Assembly (NCBI RefSeq): GCF_032854445.1
Contig: NC_088297.1
Location: 12,238,163-12,302,162 of the forward strand
DNA: 64,000 nt
Reading direction: 5' to 3'
From: Liolophura sinensis
Lineage: Eukaryota; Mollusca; Polyplacophora; Chitonida; Chitonidae
Each line of letters starts with the position of its first letter. Position 1 is the stretch's first letter. Shown piece by piece: positions 60,760-64,000 of this stretch. A program made the translations under genes and the position numbers. Under the pieces are notes generated by a model. The model was given only the letters and a program-made list of their open reading frames with translations, did not search any database and was not told the origin of the DNA.

Positions 60760-61240
60760 TTTTTTATTAGCCATACAATAATAAACATATACACTGGATT
60801 TTAAGACATCAACAAAATACAGACACAACGTGATAACAATAAAGTCTAGAAAGGTATAATACATGGAGGGAATAAAGCTCAGGTTGAGCTTGTTCTATCC
60901 CATGTATGAGTAATAACAGCATTGGAGGGGTGAGGCTGACCTTTTAGTTTGTGTCTAAATAATTGTCTATTTTGTGTCTAAATAATTGTCTTTCTAAATA
61001 TATATGAATTTATTTTACCTCAACTATGCCTTAATTGTGTAATGTTAGACTGAAGATTGCACCTTTAGAAAGTAGAAAAGATTTTAATAAAGATTGAAAG
61101 TGTGATTTAGAAGAAACTGATCTCAGTGTTAATGGAATCTTGTTCCATTCTCTAGGACCGGAAGTTCTGAATAAATATGATAGATTTGTATTATACAATA
61201 GTTTGTGGAAGGCCAGATCTCTATCGCGCGTGTGATACTA
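60760..61240 (-). pseudogene. LINE remnant: end of reverse transcriptase frame and 3' tail
   Basis: The minus strand from about 61200 to 61040 encodes YLFRTSGPREWNKIPLTLRS then SHFQSLLKSFLL and a stop. This is the SGP-x-WN-x-(I/L)P pattern seen at the C-terminus of non-LTR retrotransposon polymerases (CR1/L2/Jockey-like). 5' truncated; only the last 60-70 codons remain, followed by non-coding tail. Confidence 0.75.
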
Positions 61241-61382
61241 GTTTGGCAAAATTTTCAGTTCGCAAAAAGCGTTTGGGTATCGCAAACTCAGTCTGAAGAA
61301 ACATCATCTCTCAGCCGATTCAATTCACTGGACCCCATGCTTCTCTGTTTCAGCAATCAATTAACTTCGACAACGTAATATC

Positions 61383-61530
61383 AACCTGCGAATTGTCGGG
61401 GGTTTCCCTCGGGCTCTGCCTGGGTTTCCCCCCACAATAATGTCTTCCGCCGTCGTATAAGTGAAATATTCTACACGGCGTAAAATTCCAAGCAAATAAG
61501 TGAATAAATATATAAATAAATAAAGGAATA
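61383..61530 (+). mobile_element. SINE family A, 3' half
   Basis: AACCTGCGAATTGTCGGGGG to ACGGCGTAAAATTCCAAGC, with an AATAAATATATAAATAAA tail. Confidence 0.8.
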
Positions 61531-61544
61531 AATACATTAGAGTG

Positions 61545-62660
61545 AAGTTTAACGCTGTACTCCAGAAGTTGCTGTTCCATATATATGATTGTTGTCTGGT
61601 TTATGGTTGGAAGATTAGACCGAAGTATTCGAAATAAACCTGTGTTCTAAGCGAGAGCGGGAATGTGACATCATTGTTTAGGGGGCACGTCTGCGGTTAA
61701 AAAGGGTTTGACCTAAAACGAATAATCAGGCGATGTGCCCCACAGCCCCTTAAGATCGATATATACGAGAGTTGGAAGCTCGACATACACGAGAGGCCTA
61801 ACTCATCTCAACCGGACTGTCGCGTCGGGTGGTAAACGCCCGTGTATGCGAAATCCACGCGACACAACCTTAATCAGTGCCGACTGTACCCAGTCGTAGT
61901 TCTTTGATAGTGTCGGAAAACTGTGACTGTCTCCAACTTTGGTGAGTCGCGTCGTAAGCGTATAAGACACTCAGTCTTCGGCTCAAAAGCCTTGTAGCCA
62001 ATCTATATTCAATTTTTGGTCATGTGACACTTCATCAAAATGGTATCAGCACAAAGTTTCTGGACCGCCGAAAAAGAATCAACAGGGATAAATGAACTGG
62101 AAGTTTCAGATGTTATGATTAAGAATTTGCCGCTAAACATGGCTATATTTGTCACGTAGACCTACCTCGTGGTTACTGTTAATAAATAAAGAAAATGCCT
62201 TTCAACGGCCGGAAAAATTTGAGTTACCTATAGCAAGAAAGGGTGAATTAATAGACAGACATTCCTTTGTCACTATGTTCTTTCTCACCACTATGCCTTC
62301 TTTATGGAAAAGGACCGATTTTCTCACAAAAGAACTTGCAGTACTCAACCTCCATACGAAATTCTCGTTGCAGATTGGCAAATGCATTCTGTACCTGGCG
62401 ATTCTTTAACCATGGTTTCACCTCGCTCGAGCTCAATCGCTTTCTGCGTTAGCTTGAATTTTGAATAACGAAGAAGGGGCCAATTGCAATGTTCGCATAA
62501 ATCGCCATCTTTGTGGTTGCTTAGGAACCCGGAAGAAATCGTTGGTCTCATTTGTCAGCCTTAGCCTGTAAACGGTTCAGTCGTAAGCCTTATGGTCATC
62601 GGCGACTGGAAACATCTCCATACCAAAAAGTTGAGTAGAGGTGGGTTTGGCCGGTTATTT
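61545..62660. other. No gene seen
   Basis: The composition is ordinary. Open frames near 62149-62452 overlap on both strands and show no recognisable domain. Confidence 0.4.
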
Positions 62661-62667
62661 TATCAAT

Positions 62668-62800
62668 TTGATTTATTTGATTGGTGTTTTACGCTGTACT
62701 CAAGAATATTTCACTTATACGACGGCGGCCAGCATTATGGTGGGTGGAAACCGCGCAGAGCCCGGGGAAGCCCACGACCATCCACAGGTTGCTGACAAAT
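62668..62800 (-). mobile_element. SINE family A, 3' half
   Basis: TTGATTTATTTGATTGGTG to CCACAGGTTGCTGAC. It stops at the same place as other truncated copies. Confidence 0.85.
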
Positions 62801-62835
62801 ACACATAATAACAGGAATATTACATATTTACCTCC

Positions 62836-62995
62836 CAGGCCGTACGTGGGAAGATCTGTCAGCAACCTCCGGTTGGTCGTGGGTTCCCCCCGGGGTCTGT
62901 CCAGTTTCCTCCCATCATAATGTTGGCCGCCGTCGCATAAGTGAAATATTCTTGATTATGGGGTAAAACACCAAACAAATAAATAAATAAATGAA
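62836..62995 (+). mobile_element. SINE family A, truncated, facing the previous copy
   Basis: CCTCCCAGGCCGTACGTGGG to GGTAAAACACCAAACAAATA. With 62668-62800 it forms an inverted pair of SINE halves about 36 bp apart. Confidence 0.85.
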
Positions 62996-63298
62996 TGAAA
63001 TAAATAGATCTTGTGTGCTGTATATTTAACAGAATAATCTGCTGCAATAACAGAATACATTCTAGCATCGCTTAGAAAACAGACCGTTGAGTTTAGTAAA
63101 GTGATTTTTAGAGTGTGTACTTTTGACAGAAGCCGGGTTTCTTACCACGTGTTCGATAGACATCCTTGCTGCAGATAACACGTGGAATAGAATGTAGAAA
63201 GTTTATAACCTATTAGTGAATGAGAAACACCATTTCATTAACACTTCTATGTCTCAAAATAACAGTACGGAGGATATTTTTCTAATACAAGTTACTTA

Positions 63299-63497
63299 TA
63301 TTTATTTATTTGATTGGTGTTTTACGCCGTACTCAAGAATATTTCACTTATACTACGGCGGCCAGCATTATGGTGGGTGGAAACCGGGCAGAGCCCAGGG
63401 GAAACCCACGACCATCCGCAGGTTGCTGGAAGACGTTCCCACTTACGGCCGGAGAGGAAGCCAGCATGAGCTGGACTTGAACTCACAGCGACCGGAC
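63299..63497 (-). mobile_element. SINE family A, most of the element
   Basis: TATTTATTTATTTGATTGGTG start, body CTTACGGCCGGAGAGGAAG, ends within the head at CACAGCGACCGG. Confidence 0.88.
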
Positions 63498-63499
63498 AC

Positions 63500-63800
63500 A
63501 GGTTAAGCAAAATGTTGGCAGCGTCATGTGCTGCAGAAGTTATTACTTTAGGCAGATCTCATGAATATTTCATTTGGTACTTGATTGCATTCAGCTTTAT
63601 GTTTGGCGAAAATGCACAACAGAGTGCTGTAAAAACCACCGCCCATCACTTATCACCCCCAAAATCTCCTGACAGAAGGCCGCGGCCGAGTCAACTGGAG
63701 CTAGATTCGAGCCCACGGCCTCAGTTATGAAGACTCTATAGCTTTCAGGGATATCAACGCCTTACACGACTGAGTCAGCGTAGAACCTTCCATGTAATCG
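63500..63800 (-). mobile_element. Possible tRNA-derived SINE, family D
   Basis: On the minus strand GGTTCTACGCTGACTCAGTC, AAGGCGTTGA and GGGCTCGAATCTAGCTCC resemble a tRNA head with A and B boxes. The body runs towards 63500 without a clear tail. Confidence 0.5.
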
Positions 63801-64000
63801 ACTTATTTTTGTGACTTTTGGCGACACAGTAAGAAAATATTCACGTGGCGGTCATGCAGTCTTATGGGTGAAGAAAACGGGCATGCCATGTACTGGTGGA
63901 AGACGAACGTAACACTGGGCAAACGACCACGAGCATCGTTGACAGCTTATTATCACAAAGGTCCGAACATGAAACAGTGCGTGTGGGAGAATAAAAAAAT

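Overview
The window is nuclear DNA from an animal, most likely a mollusc. The evidence is intron-rich genes with GT-AG junctions, dense tRNA-derived SINEs of types I associate with molluscs (one with a CACTCACTCACTC tail, one ending in GTAAAACACCAATCAAATAAA), Tc1/mariner-like MITEs, a decayed gypsy element and many minisatellites. No prokaryotic or organellar feature is visible. The species cannot be named from sequence alone.

Layout: (1) About 0.7-6.7 kb, minus strand: the first five coding exons of a pseudouridine-5'-phosphate glycosidase gene; the rest lies beyond the left edge. (2) 7711-35081: a 27.4 kb near-perfect palindrome, two 13.7 kb arms around a 4-base loop at 21386-21389. Each arm looks like an element in its own right. 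Its two ends carry related termini, then inverted arrays of a 53-bp satellite, and the 7 kb core holds an unrecognised seven-exon gene for a 273-residue protein with a C2H2-like motif. The gene is therefore present twice, head to head. (3) 36.8-58.4 kb, plus strand: a complete 14-exon TTC38 gene, about 462-465 codons. A broken gypsy retrotransposon sits in its intron 6 and SINEs, MITEs and minisatellites fill other introns. (4) 58.4-64 kb: no gene seen, only SINE copies and a LINE remnant.

The glycosidase and TTC38 genes point away from each other, so the palindrome occupies what would otherwise be the short gap between two divergent genes.

The most unusual signals are: the palindrome built from two satellite-ended elements; minisatellites whose unit is a copy of a real 3' splice site plus the first bases of its exon (TTC38 exons 2 and 13, and more weakly glycosidase exon 4); and a minisatellite-SINE chimera that transposed as one unit into the gypsy element, flanked by a 12-bp target duplication. 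An assembly origin for the palindrome has not been excluded.
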